In this document: positions 6,299 to 6,427 of the stretch, piece after piece
Layout: every line of letters starts with the position of its first letter
How positions within the stretch are numbered: position 1 is the first letter of the stretch
Assembly (NCBI GenBank): GCA_019118985.1
Contig: DWXX01000194.1
Span: 1-6,427, forward strand
From: Candidatus Faecalibacterium faecipullorum
GTDB taxonomy: Bacteria > Bacillota > Clostridia > Oscillospirales > Ruminococcaceae
Reading direction: 5' to 3'
DNA: 6,427 nucleotides
The notes under the pieces: model-generated
Databases searched by the model: none
Told to the model about the DNA's origin: nothing
The model's input: the letters and a program-made list of their open reading frames with translations, nothing else
Made by a program: the position numbers and the translations under genes

Positions 6299-6328
6299 CT
6301 GTCGCGCCGGCGCGGGGGGTGGTATCAT
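6299..6328 (+). promoter_or_regulatory. Extended -10 promoter of the right-edge gene
   Basis: TGGTATCAT (6320-6328) is an extended -10 element (TGn plus TATCAT). The -35 is poor: CTGTCG (6299-6304) at an 18-bp spacing matches the consensus at three of six positions, as expected when an extended -10 compensates. The start would fall near 6335, about 50 nt before the ATG at 6384. The leader can form GCCCC-GCACA-GGGGC (6348-6362). Confidence 0.6.
6303..6314. promoter_or_regulatory. 12-bp palindrome in promoter spacer, candidate operator
   Basis: CGCGCCGGCGCG is a perfect 12-bp palindrome located between the proposed -35 and -10 elements of the right-edge gene. A dimeric repressor bound here would block RNA polymerase. 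In G+C-rich DNA such a palindrome can arise by chance, and no second copy is visible in the window. Confidence 0.3.
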
Positions 6329-6383
6329 GGGCTTGCAAACAAAAACCGCCCCGCACAGGGGCCCAAAGAAAGGAAGCAAGTCT

Positions 6384-6427
6384 ATGCAGAACCTGACCGT
6401 ATTTGAAAACCCCGCCTTCGGCACGGT
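6384..6427 (+). CDS. Start of a possible phage-type antirepressor (BRO-N-like), cut by window edge
   Basis: Only 14 full codons plus two bases are present, reading MQNLTVFENPAFGTV. An AAAGGAAG ribosome site lies seven to eight bases upstream, and an extended -10 promoter lies at about the right distance, so this is a genuine gene start despite its length. The opening resembles the first residues of phage and prophage antirepressors with an N-terminal BRO (Bro-N) domain, which often begin with a short leader and a pattern such as VFENPEFG followed by an Arg and beta strand. In that family the N-terminal domain binds DNA or partner repressors, and the C-terminal part varies (KilAC or others). 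The assignment rests on a dozen residues recalled from family knowledge and is tentative. If right, it marks the edge of a prophage or other accessory region. Confidence 0.55.
   Translation, partial: MQNLTVFENPAFGT

Noticed and set aside
4446..6356. 636-codon - strand open frame opposite gpmI
   Set aside because: Repetitive Gly/Val/His/Asp/Ala-rich translation without motifs; it is the shadow of gpmI caused by G/C-rich third positions and runs through the terminator and palindrome.
6116..6406. Possible 96-codon + strand gene starting at TTG within the palindrome
   Set aside because: The start is a TTG without ribosome site, the frame runs through repeat units, the terminator-like element and the promoter, and overlaps the better-supported gene start at 6384. 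Its KY/EYP-like periodicity is simply the 9-bp repeat translated.

Overview
The window looks like a chromosomal segment of a G+C-rich, low-copy Gram-positive bacterium of the Firmicutes/Clostridia type. Third codon positions are heavily G/C, Shine-Dalgarno sites are strong (AAGGAGG-like), promoters match the vegetative sigma consensus with 17-bp spacers, and the order pgk-tpiA-gpmI uses the cofactor-independent phosphoglycerate mutase. A gut Oscillospiraceae/Ruminococcaceae relative (Gemmiger, Subdoligranulum or Faecalibacterium-like) is my best guess. It rests on composition and gene content, not on a search.

Layout: (1) about 1-1255, the C-terminal part of a MutS-family ATPase on the + strand, cut by the left edge. 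(2) 1254-1292, a bidirectional terminator between this gene and its convergent neighbour. (3) 1295-2206, on the - strand, a sugar-phosphate-type nucleotidyltransferase. (4) 2207-2402, a divergent regulatory region with two near-consensus promoters back to back and symmetric CTTTG/CAAAG elements over both -35 boxes. (5) 2403-6026, the glycolytic run pgk, tpiA, gpmI on the + strand, with a strong terminator-like hairpin between pgk and tpiA and another after gpmI. (6) 6090-6383, a less G+C-rich intergenic stretch holding a 124-bp imperfect palindrome built from 9-bp units, a long-loop terminator-like element, and an extended -10 promoter with a 12-bp palindrome in its spacer. (7) 6384 to the right edge, the first 15 codons of a gene resembling the start of phage-type antirepressors (BRO-N domain), which hints that an accessory or prophage-like region begins there.

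The three enzymes serve the trunk of glycolysis: TpiA interconverts the triose phosphates, Pgk makes ATP from 1,3-bisphosphoglycerate, and GpmI converts 3- to 2-phosphoglycerate. The glyceraldehyde-3-phosphate dehydrogenase and enolase genes are not in the window. The nucleotidyltransferase probably makes a nucleotide-activated sugar or similar compound, and shares the divergent control region with pgk. Most of the window is ordinary core metabolism. The parts worth a second look are the 9-bp repeat palindrome with the adjoining edge gene, the shared dyads between the divergent promoters, and the terminator inside the glycolytic run.
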